Positions 15,464 through 23,192 of a stretch of 64,000 nt of DNA are shown in pieces. A program made the position numbers and the translations under genes. Under the pieces are notes generated by a model that saw only the letters and a list, made by a program, of their open reading frames with translations, did no database searches and had not been told where the DNA came from. The stretch's first letter is position 1; the number at the start of each line of letters is the position of its first letter. Source of the DNA: Streptomyces aurantiogriseus (GTDB taxonomy: Bacteria; Actinomycetota; Actinomycetes; Streptomycetales; Streptomycetaceae); contig NZ_BMSX01000030.1 of NCBI RefSeq assembly GCF_014649375.1, positions 45,082 through 109,081 of the forward strand, in the 5' to 3' direction.

Positions 15464-16699
15464 GTGACCGATCTTGAAACGCGCGCGGCGCCCGGCTCTG
15501 CGGCCCTGCGCCGGGCGGCCCCGGCCCTCCTCGGGTACGCGGCCGTCCGCGCCCTGGGGCTGCTCGCCCTCGCCCTGTGGAGCGCCGCGCGCGACAAGAG
15601 CGCGTACACATTGCTGACGGCCCGCTGGGACTCCCTGTGGTACGTGCGGGTCGCCGAGCTGGGGTACGGCTACGAGGTGCGCCTGCCGAACGGCGACGTG
15701 CACTCCAACCTCGCCTTCTTCCCGCTGCTGCCGTGGCTGGAGCGCCTGCTGCACGCGACGACCCCGCTGTCGTACGCCGGCGCCGGTTTCACCGTCTCCC
15801 TGCTCGCCTCGCTCGCCGCGGCCTGGGGGATCTTCGCGGTCGCCGACCATGTGTACGGGCGCCGGGCCGGGGTGTGCGCCGTCCTGCTGTGGGCGGTGCT
15901 GCCCGTCGGGATCGTGCAGTCGATGGCGTACAGCGAGTCACTGTTCACCGCGCTGGCCGCCTGGTCGCTGTACGCGGTGCTGACCGGCCGGTGGGTGACC
16001 GCGGGCGCGCTGGCGTCGCTGGCCGGTCTGACCCGGCCGGTGGGGCTCGCCGTGGTGGCGGCGGTGTGGGTGTCGGGTGTGCTCTCGTTCGTGCGAGACA
16101 GGAGCGCGGCGCGGACCGAGGGCGCACAGACGGCCGCACGCGCTCCCCAGTCGCCCCCTGGCGCCCCTCCCCGGCGTGCACCGACCCCAGGAGGCGGGGG
16201 CGTCGCGGAACGCGCCCTCGGCCTCCTTCTCGCGCCCCTCGGCGCCGTCGGCTATGTCCTCTGGGTCGGCCACCACACCGGCAAGGGCCCTCTCGGCTAT
16301 CTCGACGTCCAGGCGGGCTGGCGCAACGGCTTCGACGGCGGCTACGCCTTCGCCCGCTTCATCATCGACAAGTTCACGTCAATTCCGTCGGCCTTCGCCG
16401 GGCTCGGCCTGATCGTCGGCGTCGCCCTGCTGCTCTGGCTGTATCTGGTCTGCGTACGACAGCGCCAGCCGCTTCCGCTGCTGGTGTACGCGGGTGTCGT
16501 CCTCGCGCTCGCCCTGTGCGCGTCGAGCTACTTCGGCTCGAAACCGCGCCTGCTGCTCCCCGCGTTCCCGCTGCTGCTCCCCCTCGCCCTGGCCCTCGCC
16601 CGGCTGCGGACGCCGAGATCCGCGCTGGTGGTGGCCGGTGTCGCCGTGGCGTCGGCGGTGTACGGCGCCTGGTGGCTGAACGGCTCCGGTCCGCCATGA
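15464..16699 (+). CDS. Polytopic membrane protein, PIG-V-like mannosyltransferase family
   Basis: This 411-aa protein starts at GTG 15464; longer forms from 15353 add a segment unlike a real N-terminus. About eight to ten membrane segments are visible. The first extracytoplasmic region has TARWDSLWYVRVAELGYGY, resembling the acidic catalytic loop of polyprenol-linked GT-C mannosyltransferases. SNLAFFPLLPWLERLL follows, then SYSESLF-type AYSESLFTALAAWSLYAVL, all typical of the PIG-V-like group. Such enzymes transfer mannose from polyprenyl-phosphate-mannose outside the membrane. The acceptor is unknown; Streptomyces glycosylates lipoproteins and cell-wall polymers. A Pro-rich cytoplasmic loop lies near residues 205-245. 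Confidence 0.78.
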   Translation: MTDLETRAAPGSAALRRAAPALLGYAAVRALGLLALALWSAARDKSAYTLLTARWDSLWYVRVAELGYGYEVRLPNGDVHSNLAFFPLLPWLERLLHATTPLSYAGAGFTVSLLASLAAAWGIFAVADHVYGRRAGVCAVLLWAVLPVGIVQSMAYSESLFTALAAWSLYAVLTGRWVTAGALASLAGLTRPVGLAVVAAVWVSGVLSFVRDRSAARTEGAQTAARAPQSPPGAPPRRAPTPGGGGVAERALGLLLAPLGAVGYVLWVGHHTGKGPLGYLDVQAGWRNGFDGGYAFARFIIDKFTSIPSAFAGLGLIVGVALLLWLYLVCVRQRQPLPLLVYAGVVLALALCASSYFGSKPRLLLPAFPLLLPLALALARLRTPRSALVVAGVAVASAVYGAWWLNGSGPP

Positions 16700-16937
16700 T
16701 CATCTCCGTACTACCGGTGAGCGGGCCGGGAATGCCGCCCGAGGATTCGGTGAACTCATTCATAAGCCCCCTAAAACTATCCCTCGAAATGATCAAAAGA
16801 ATTGAAGGGAAGGGCGTTCGACGATTACCGAATCCTGAGGAATAAAGGCCGTCCTGAGAGCAATCCCACATCACATGGTCATCACAAACCCGTGGATTCG
16901 ACCGAGAACTGAGCTCACTCGCTGTAACGTCGATTGG
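16700..16937. promoter_or_regulatory. A/T-rich upstream region of the PAP2 gene
   Basis: Bases about 16745-16880 are markedly A/T-richer than the surroundings, with tracts such as CCTAAAACTATCC and GATCAAAAGAATTGAAGG. This is probably the promoter region of the PAP2 gene, but no specific sigma-factor consensus could be assigned. Confidence 0.4.
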
Positions 16938-17927
16938 GTGCGTACCAAACGAACCCTCACCCGTCTGGACCGGGTGTTCGCCAGGCTCGACCGGGAGCCG
17001 GAACGGCCGACCCACATCGATGTGCCGAAGATGAGCCGGCACCGGGTCGCGCTGTTCGCCTCGACCCTGGCCTTCTATCTGGCGATCGTGTGGCTCGTGG
17101 TGATCACCTCGTGGCTGGTCCGCCTCGACTGGCAGGTCATGTTCTTCCGGCCGTACCAGCAGTGGTCCGAAATCCACTGGTTCGTCGACTACTACGTGGT
17201 CCTCGGCCAGCGCGGCCCCACCGCCGTGATGGTCGCCGCCTGGCTCGGCTGGAGATCCTGGCGCCAGCACACCCTGCGCCCGCTGCTCACACTCGGCACC
17301 TCGCTGCTGCTGCTGAACATCACCGTGGGCGCCGCGAAGATCGGCATGGGCCGTCTCGGACCGCACTACGCCACCACGATCGGCTCGAACGAGATGGGTC
17401 TGGGCGGCGATATATTTCCCAGCGGCCACACCGCCAACGCGGTCGTGACCTGGGGAATCCTGGCATATCTGGCCTCCACCCCGAGAGCCCGCAGATGGCT
17501 GTCCGCCCTCTCCGCGGTCACCTCGCTCGGCGTCGGCCTGGCCACGGTCTACCTGGGTACGCACTGGCTGAGCGACGTGGTCCTCGGCTGGGCCGCCGGT
17601 CTGCTGATCCTGCTGGCGCTGCCCTGGTTCGAGCCGCTGATCGCCCGCGCCGAGGTCTGGATCTTCACCCTGCGCGACCGCTGGCGTGCCCGCAGCGCCG
17701 GTACGGTGCCCGCGCCCGTCCCGGTCCCGGTGCCCGTGCCGCTCAAGCCGCGCGCCGCGGCCCAGGACGAGGCCGCGGCCCGTGCGCCCAGGGCGCCGGT
17801 CTACCTCGCTCCCAGCCCGCACACGGTCCGTTCGGAGCGCACCCCGGTCACCCCCGTCGGCAGCCGCCGGCCGCCGCACCCCGACCGGCTGCCACGGGGT
17901 ACGACCACCTCGACGGCCCGCCCCTGA
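16938..17927 (+). CDS. PAP2 superfamily membrane phosphatase
   Basis: This 329-aa protein has five or six membrane segments and the type-2 phosphatidic acid phosphatase signature: IFPSGHTANAVV (second motif) and YLGTHWLSDVVLGW (third motif, catalytic His). The first motif is altered to KIGMGRLGPH rather than K-x6-RP. It may dephosphorylate lipid phosphates such as undecaprenyl pyrophosphate or phosphatidic acid at the outer face of the membrane. GTG 16938 is preferred because MRTKRTLTRLDR... is the conserved beginning as I recall it; ATG 16875 would add 21 residues. Neither has a strong ribosome site. The C-terminal 75 residues are Pro/Arg-rich and probably disordered. Confidence 0.85.
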   Translation: MRTKRTLTRLDRVFARLDREPERPTHIDVPKMSRHRVALFASTLAFYLAIVWLVVITSWLVRLDWQVMFFRPYQQWSEIHWFVDYYVVLGQRGPTAVMVAAWLGWRSWRQHTLRPLLTLGTSLLLLNITVGAAKIGMGRLGPHYATTIGSNEMGLGGDIFPSGHTANAVVTWGILAYLASTPRARRWLSALSAVTSLGVGLATVYLGTHWLSDVVLGWAAGLLILLALPWFEPLIARAEVWIFTLRDRWRARSAGTVPAPVPVPVPVPLKPRAAAQDEAAARAPRAPVYLAPSPHTVRSERTPVTPVGSRRPPHPDRLPRGTTTSTARP

Positions 17928-17982
17928 CAGGCGGCTGACCGGCTGCGGGGCCCTCGGTACGCACAGCCCGGCCCCGCACGCC

Positions 17983-18017
17983 AAGGCCCCGGTTCCTGGT
18001 CCAGGAGCCGGGGCCTT
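17983..18017. terminator. Shared terminator between the PAP2 and I78 genes
   Basis: Stem AAGGCCCCGGTTCC (17983-17996) pairs with 18004-18017 with one G-U pair. It lies midway between two convergent genes and can serve both. Confidence 0.82.
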
Positions 18018-18044
18018 CGTCGTCGGTACGGGTGTCCGGGGGTC

Positions 18045-18260
18045 TCAGCCCTTCCAGGCGCGGACCACGCGGCCGTCGCTCACCTCGAAGTTCAGCCGGC
18101 CCACGCGGTACTCCATGGTGATGATCGTTCCGGGCGCCAGCGAGCGCACCGTCGACCACCCCCGTTCCCGGGCGAGGTGCTCGGCCCGCGCGGCCTCGAG
18201 GCCGACGTACCCGTCCGGACTGTCCTGGGGCTCCGCTGGCGGAGTGGGAATCGGTGCCAT
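18045..18260 (-). CDS. Peptidase inhibitor I78 family protein (small)
   Basis: This 71-aa protein starts at ATG 18260. The core GLEAARAEHLARERGWSTVRSLAPGTIITMEYRVGRLNFEV..GRVVRAWKG fits the I78 inhibitor fold, whose fungal prototype inhibits a serine elastase. No signal peptide is present, unlike a typical secreted inhibitor: the N-terminus is a Pro-rich stretch. The target is therefore unclear, and a connection to the streptogrisins 15 kb away is speculation. It is monocistronic. Confidence 0.75.
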   Translation of the reverse strand: MAPIPTPPAEPQDSPDGYVGLEAARAEHLARERGWSTVRSLAPGTIITMEYRVGRLNFEVSDGRVVRAWKG

Positions 18261-18705
18261 ACCGCCACGCTAGGCCGAGGGCGCCGCTCCGGGAACCCCG
18301 AACCAGAGATGTGGATCACTCCGGTCACACTTCTGTCACAGGATCACGACGTGCGTTTCGGCCGCGATGACATCGGTTCCGCCACAGCGGACCGTCACAC
18401 GTACGAGCGGTTCCGTACGCCTTCCGCGCGCATTCGAACGCAATTCCCGCGTGTCGTCCCGGCTGCCCGGAATAACCCGGCGGAAAGTTCCCGGAGAACC
18501 GTCCCCGGGCCCCGTTCCATTCCGATTCCGTGCGGCTCCGCCGGAGCTGATTCCTCATAGGAAATACACGGCTCCCTCACACATCCTCCGTCCGCTCCTG
18601 CCGGTGCACGCGGCGGCGCGAGCATCACGGCGGCAGCTCGCGGGCACCCGTGCGGCGCGGGCGACGGCGGGCCCGGGGCGCGACGAGCGAAGGGGCGAGC
18701 GAGCG
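18261..18705. other. Intergenic region upstream of ctaD
   Basis: 445 bp between divergent genes. The last 100 bases before the oxidase gene are purine- and GC-rich (including GAAGGGGCGAGCGAGCG) and carry its ribosome site. Other ATG codons around 18367 give implausible N-terminal extensions. No coding sequence, RNA structure or promoter was identified with confidence. Confidence 0.4.
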
Positions 18706-20397
18706 ATGGGGACGGAGACCGTACCGGCGACGGCGCGAGCCGTGGGGGCCAGACGGGCCGGCCGGGTCGTCGTGGACTGGCTGACCACCACCGACCACAA
18801 GAAGATCGGTCACCTCTACCTGATCACGTCGTTCGCGTTCTTTCTGATCGGCGGGGTCATGGCACTGATCATGCGGGCCGAGCTCGGCCGGCCGGGGATG
18901 CAGATCGTGAACAACGAGCAGTTCAACCAGCTGTTCACGCTGCACGGCACGATCATGCTGCTGCTGTTCGCGACCCCGAGCTTCGCGGGCTTCGCCAACG
19001 AGCTGATGCCGCTGCAGATCGGCTCCCCCGATGTGGCCTTCCCACGGCTGAACATGTTCTCGTACTGGCTGTTCCTCTTCGGCGGTCTGATCGTGCTCGG
19101 TTCGCTGCTCACGCCGGGCGGGCCTGCCGCCTTCGGCTGGTTCGCCTACGCCCCGCTGAACAGCCTGGAGCGCTCCCCCGGTGTCGGCCCCGACCTGTGG
19201 ATCATGGGGCTGGCGCTGGCCGGCTTCGGGACGATCCTCGGCGCGGTCAACTTCATCACCACCATCGTCGGGATGCGCGCGCCCGGCATGACGCTGTTCC
19301 GGATGCCGATCTTCACCTGGAACACCCTGTTCACGTCGATCATGATCTTGATGGCGTTCCCCGTGCTCGCCGCGGCGCTGCTGGTCCTGGAGTCGGACCG
19401 GCGGTTCGGCTCGCAGGTGTTCCAGGCGGCCAACGGCGGGGCGCTGCTGTGGCAGCACCTGTTCTGGTTCTTCGGGCATCCCGAGGTATACATCATCGCG
19501 CTGCCGTTCTTCGGGGTCGTCACGGAGATCATCCCGGTCTTCAGCCGCAAGCCGATCTTCGGCTATCTGACGCTGATCGGCGCGACGATGGCGATCACCG
19601 GTCTCTCGATGATCGTGTGGGCGCACCACATGTTCGCGACGGGCGCGGTGCTGCTGCCGTTCTTCTCCTTCCTGTCGTTCCTCATCGCGGTGCCCACGGG
19701 CGTGAAGTTCTTCAACTGGACCGGGACCATGATCAAAGGCTCGGTGTCCTTCGAGACGCCGATGCTGTGGGCGGTGGGCTTCCTGGTGACGTTCCTGCTG
19801 GGCGGTCTGACCGGGGTGATCCTGGCGTCGCCGCCGATGGACTTCCACGTCACCGACTCGTACTTCGTCGTCGCGCACTTCCACTACGTCGTCTTCGGCA
19901 CGGTGGTCTTCGCGATCTTCGCCGGGTTCTTCTTCTGGTGGCCGAAGTTCACCGGCAAGCTGCTGGACGAGCGGCTCGGCAAGATCCAGTTCTGGACGCT
20001 GTTCGTCGGCTTCCACGCCACATTCCTGGTGCAGCACTGGCTGGGCGCGGAGGGCATGCCGCGCCGCTACCCGGACTATCTGGCCGCGGACGGCTTCACC
20101 GCCCTGAACACCGTCTCCACGATCGGCTCGTTCCTGCTCGGCCTGTCGACACTGCCGTTCCTCTACAACGTCTGGAAGACCGCCAAGTACGGCAAGAAGG
20201 TCGAGGTCGACGACCCCTGGGGCTTCGGCCGCTCCCTGGAGTGGGCGACCTCCTGCCCGCCGCCCCGGCACAACTTCACCGCACTGCCCCGGATCCGCTC
20301 GGAGTCCCCGGCGTTCGACCTGCACCATCCGGAGTACGCGGCCGGGATCCCGCAGCCCGAGCCGGAGAAGCACCAGGCCGGCCGCGAGCCGTCCTGA
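18706..20397 (+). CDS. ctaD: Cytochrome c oxidase subunit I (solitary copy)
   Basis: This 563-aa membrane protein has 12 predicted helices. Heme-copper oxidase landmarks are intact: HGTIMLLLF with the low-spin heme ligand in helix II, WFFGHPEVYIIALP with the CuB histidine and cross-linked tyrosine, IVWAHHMF with the CuB histidine pair, and YFVVAHFHYV with the heme ligands in helix X. The length fits actinobacterial aa3 subunit I. ATG 18706 gives the standard N-terminus. No ctaC, ctaE, ctaF or qcr gene is nearby, so this is probably a second, unlinked copy. It could replace the main subunit under some conditions. Confidence 0.95.
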   Translation: MGTETVPATARAVGARRAGRVVVDWLTTTDHKKIGHLYLITSFAFFLIGGVMALIMRAELGRPGMQIVNNEQFNQLFTLHGTIMLLLFATPSFAGFANELMPLQIGSPDVAFPRLNMFSYWLFLFGGLIVLGSLLTPGGPAAFGWFAYAPLNSLERSPGVGPDLWIMGLALAGFGTILGAVNFITTIVGMRAPGMTLFRMPIFTWNTLFTSIMILMAFPVLAAALLVLESDRRFGSQVFQAANGGALLWQHLFWFFGHPEVYIIALPFFGVVTEIIPVFSRKPIFGYLTLIGATMAITGLSMIVWAHHMFATGAVLLPFFSFLSFLIAVPTGVKFFNWTGTMIKGSVSFETPMLWAVGFLVTFLLGGLTGVILASPPMDFHVTDSYFVVAHFHYVVFGTVVFAIFAGFFFWWPKFTGKLLDERLGKIQFWTLFVGFHATFLVQHWLGAEGMPRRYPDYLAADGFTALNTVSTIGSFLLGLSTLPFLYNVWKTAKYGKKVEVDDPWGFGRSLEWATSCPPPRHNFTALPRIRSESPAFDLHHPEYAAGIPQPEPEKHQAGREPS

Positions 20398-20550
20398 CCG
20401 CCTCGGCGGCCCGACCCGACGAGCCCCGGCTGCCACAACGGCTCCTGGCGTACGACGGTGCTGCGCGCGCCGGCCGGAACGGTGCCGCTCGCCGCCGGCA
20501 CGCGGTCACGTCCTCGCCGTCCCACACCACCGCGCCCCCGCGACGGCAGG

Positions 20551-20584
20551 CGGCCCCACCCGGTCCGCGCACCGGGTGGGGCCG
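20551..20584. terminator. Convergent terminator between ctaD and the rpf-like gene
   Basis: Perfect 14-bp stem CGGCCCCACCCGGT (20551-20564) with 20571-20584 and a 6-base loop. It ends 16 bases from the stop of the leftward rpf-like gene and lies downstream of ctaD. Confidence 0.88.
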
Positions 20585-20599
20585 TGCGGCCCGGGAGCC

Positions 20600-21301
20600 T
20601 CAGAAGGTCAGGCGGAGCCCCGGCATGATCAGGTCGGGGTTCTTGCCGATGGCGGCCTTGTTGGCGGCGTAGATCCGCTGCCAGGTGGTCCCGTTCCGGG
20701 CGGCGATGGTGCTGAGCGTGTCGCCCTCGCGGACGGTGTGGTCGCCGCGGGAGCCGTTGCGTGAGCTGTGGCCCGTCGAGCGCTCGGAAGCCTGCGCCGA
20801 CGAGGCCGAGGCACCGTTCGTGGAGGAATTCTTCTTCGACGAGCCCGACTTGTTCGAACCCGACTTCGTCGACCCCGACTTGGTGGAGGCCGAGCCGGCC
20901 GAGGAAGCGTCGGGTGCGCTGCCGGACGCCCCGGCGCGCGTCGAGCAGGTGGGCCACGCGCCCCACCCCTGGGCCCGCTGGACCTTGGTGGCGACGGCGA
21001 TCTGCTGTTCCCTGGTGGCCTGGTCGGCGGTGGGTGCGTAGGCGGTACCGCCGTAGGCGCGCCAGGTGGAGGCGGAGAACTGCAGTCCGCCGTAGTAGCC
21101 GTTGCCGGTGTTGATGTGCCAGTTGCCGCCGCTCTCGCACTGGGCGATGCGGTCCCACACTCCGCCGTCCGCCGCAGCGGCGTTGCCGGTCGCGGCCAGC
21201 AGTCCGAGGGGGGCGAGGAGCGCCGCCCCGGCGAGGACCGCCGTCGTACGCGCCTTGCCGGCGCGAGCGTTGACGCGAGTGTTATCGGCACATTCGGACA
21301 T
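20600..21301 (-). CDS. Secreted resuscitation-promoting-factor-like muralytic enzyme with LysM
   Basis: This 233-aa precursor has a signal peptide (residues 1-44, ending NAAAA). An Rpf/transglycosylase-like domain follows (about 45-120), with WDRIAQCESGGNWHINTGNGYYGGLQFSASTWRAYGG; the Glu in CESGG is the conserved catalytic acid. A Ser/Lys/Thr-rich linker (about 125-180) and a C-terminal LysM domain (DHTVREGDTLSTIAARNGTTWQRIYAANK) complete it. Rpf proteins cleave peptidoglycan during spore germination and regrowth, and LysM anchors them to the wall. The start is ATG 21301 after a GAGAGGG site. A long structured leader precedes it. S. coelicolor has several rpf genes; which paralogue this is could not be decided. 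Confidence 0.9.
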   Translation of the reverse strand: MSECADNTRVNARAGKARTTAVLAGAALLAPLGLLAATGNAAAADGGVWDRIAQCESGGNWHINTGNGYYGGLQFSASTWRAYGGTAYAPTADQATREQQIAVATKVQRAQGWGAWPTCSTRAGASGSAPDASSAGSASTKSGSTKSGSNKSGSSKKNSSTNGASASSAQASERSTGHSSRNGSRGDHTVREGDTLSTIAARNGTTWQRIYAANKAAIGKNPDLIMPGLRLTF

Positions 21302-21497
21302 GTAGATCCCTCTCTACGGACCCGGGCCTCCCCCTGCGGGGCACGCCGTCCGCGCGAGGGCGCGGGCGTCGCGCTCCGCCCCGTCCGTCGGCGGTCGTGC
21401 TGCGCGATGTCTGGTTCTGCGCGGCCGGCGGACGTACCCGAGCGGTGCTCGTTGCACACGGCGGAGCAATCTAGGGACCCTGACAAGTCGTTAGCAA
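21302..21497 (-). promoter_or_regulatory. Putative promoter and long leader of the rpf-like gene
   Basis: On the minus strand TTGCTA (21492-21497) is followed after 18 bases by TAGATT (21468-21473), a plausible -35/-10 pair. Transcription would begin near 21460, giving a leader of about 160 nt. The leader is GC-rich with several pairing segments, for example GTCCG with CGGAC and a repeated GCGCAG. rpf genes in Streptomyces can be controlled by a c-di-AMP riboswitch, but its conserved blocks could not be matched here. Confidence 0.45.
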
Positions 21498-21820
21498 CCA
21501 ACTCCCCGTCATCGCAGGCCAGTTCGCCGTTACCGGGGGTAGTAGGAGTTTCCGGTCACCCCCTTCATTCGCTGATTTCCGGATTTGTCGGCCGGTGATT
21601 CGGAGAAGCTGTGAGCCAGTTCACGGAACCAACTTCCGTGACCTCCCCGTTACTTGACGTGGAGTGCTCAGTTCCGTACGCATCGTGACCGTCCGCGTTC
21701 GACGGTTCGATTCCGTTCGCCGTACAGCGTGACTCCCACCACAGATCGTCCGTTGTCTTCTTCATGAGCCGGGGAGCCAACCCGGTCCCGCCAACGCACC
21801 GTATTCCGAGGGAGTCACCC
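21498..21820. other. Remaining divergent intergenic region
   Basis: Upstream of the rpf-like promoter and of the rightward gene at 21821. It includes TTCCGTGACCTCCCC and an A/T-richer stretch, and ends with the GAGGGAG ribosome site of the next gene. No gene or clear regulatory motif found. Confidence 0.35.
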
Positions 21821-22606
21821 GTGCCGCGCATGCTCGACGTCAGCGACGAGGTACGCGCCGAGATCGGCGACGAAGAAGCCAACCGGCTGCTCGCCGGAGA
21901 GAACGCCCCGGGCAGTTACGACTGCACGTCCTGCCGCACCCCGGGCGACTCCGAGCTCGAGCGCACCAGCACCGTCCTGTTCATCGGGGACGAGACCGCC
22001 GTCCTCGCCTTCGCCCACGCCACCTGCCTCCCCTCACAGGTCGTCCAGGTCACCGAGGAGCAGCTCCGGGGCGCGGTCCGCTCCATCAGTGGCGAAAACA
22101 CCGTCGACCCGGAGGCCGAGAAGGTCGTACCCGAGCAGGCCATGCTCGGGGTGACCAGCGGACTCGTCCTGATCGCCGGGGAGTTGCACCCGGCCCTGGT
22201 CGTCGAACCGACCGCGCCCATCGTCCGGCCCGGCAGCACCGGGTCCGGCGACGACTTCCTGCCGCTGCTCATCGAGCAGGGCTTCATGCCGCTGACCGAG
22301 CTGTCCGAGGTTCCGCCGGTGCAGCACGGGTGGTCCGTGCTGCTGGCGATGGGGCAGCTGCACGCGGTGCTGCAGCCTTCCCCGAACGGGGGGCAGCCGG
22401 TGGCCTGGTGGCAGGCGCACCAGCCGCTTCAGGTGACCGACGGGTGGCGGGCCGCCGCCAACAAACACCAGCAGGTGCTGATGTACGCGGCGCCGGTCGG
22501 TTCCATCGGGCGCCAGCCCAGGGAGGACCTGCTGCGGGACGCGCTGGACAAGGCCGCGGCGAACGGAAAGCTGGTCGGTGCGGCTCTCCCTCTGGCCGGG
22601 ACCTGA
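21821..22606 (+). CDS. Conserved Streptomyces hypothetical protein
   Basis: This 261-aa soluble protein starts at GTG 21821 with GGAG six bases upstream; an ATG at 21764 would add an unlikely Pro-rich lead. The N-terminal part has a CTSCRTPGD motif with a possible Cys pair (about residues 33-36), then VLAFAHATCLPSQVV. The rest is acidic with no signal peptide or membrane segment. I do not recognise a characterised family. The next gene follows within 70 bases on the same strand, so the two may be cotranscribed. Confidence 0.75.
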   Translation: MPRMLDVSDEVRAEIGDEEANRLLAGENAPGSYDCTSCRTPGDSELERTSTVLFIGDETAVLAFAHATCLPSQVVQVTEEQLRGAVRSISGENTVDPEAEKVVPEQAMLGVTSGLVLIAGELHPALVVEPTAPIVRPGSTGSGDDFLPLLIEQGFMPLTELSEVPPVQHGWSVLLAMGQLHAVLQPSPNGGQPVAWWQAHQPLQVTDGWRAAANKHQQVLMYAAPVGSIGRQPREDLLRDALDKAAANGKLVGAALPLAGT

Positions 22607-22673
22607 GTTCACCCCCCGCTCCCCGGGGCCCGTCCAGCCGCATCTCTTCCAGTCCAACCTCGTTTGGACATAC

Positions 22674-23123
22674 GTGCACACCTACGACGTTCCTCGCCGC
22701 CAGGCCTACCAGTCGATCCCGTCCGCGCGACCGGCTCAGGAACCCCAGGGAGGCCCATCGGCCACGCCGATCTACGACGCGCTCTACGCCGAGTACGTCA
22801 GGTCGTTCCGCTCGCTGCCGGGGGACCGCAGTGGGGAGGAAGACCTGGGGTTCACCGCCTTCGGGAACATCCCGCACAGCACGGGGTCGTTCAGCAGCTC
22901 GTTCAGCAGCTCCTACAGCGCGTACAGCGCGGGCGCGCAGAGTGCGCGCAGCGGACTCGGGCAGCAGTCGCAGTGGCAGCGGGTCGGACCGCTCGGACAG
23001 GCGGGCCAACAACAGACGGGGCGGCAGCAGACGGGCCGGCAACAGGCGAACACGCAGCAGGCCAGCACGGGGATGCACCCCCTCCCGGCGGCGCTCCCGC
23101 CGGGGCCACGGAGAGGCCGGTGA
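22674..23123 (+). CDS. Small Ser/Gln-rich hypothetical protein with a TPIYDALYAEY motif
   Basis: This protein of about 149 aa has a conserved-looking N-terminal half (ATPIYDALYAEYVRSFRSLPGDR near residues 30-52), then a low-complexity Ser/Tyr/Ala segment and a Gln/Thr-rich segment with repeated GRQQTGRQQ. The TPIYD motif resembles a Streptomyces family recalled as DUF6643, unconfirmed. GTG 22674 is chosen because the protein begins VHTYDVPRRQAYQ; GTG 22578, inside the preceding gene, is the alternative. Neither has a strong ribosome site. The second half is probably disordered. Confidence 0.6.
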   Translation: MHTYDVPRRQAYQSIPSARPAQEPQGGPSATPIYDALYAEYVRSFRSLPGDRSGEEDLGFTAFGNIPHSTGSFSSSFSSSYSAYSAGAQSARSGLGQQSQWQRVGPLGQAGQQQTGRQQTGRQQANTQQASTGMHPLPAALPPGPRRGR

Positions 23124-23142
23124 GCCACGGAAGTCCGTGACA

Positions 23143-23187
23143 CGGCTGGAGGGCGGCACCCCACACTCGGGGGCCGCCCTCCAGCCG
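23143..23187. terminator. Convergent terminator downstream of der
   Basis: Perfect 15-bp stem CGGCTGGAGGGCGGC (23143-23157) with 23173-23187. The 15-base loop can itself pair CCCC with GGGG. It ends six bases from the der stop and also lies 20 bases after the rightward gene. Confidence 0.88.
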
Positions 23188-23192
23188 TTGCG

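Noticed and set aside
21302..21460. c-di-AMP (ydaO-type) riboswitch in the rpf leader
   Set aside because: Known for rpf genes, but the conserved blocks could not be located by eye, so it was not annotated.
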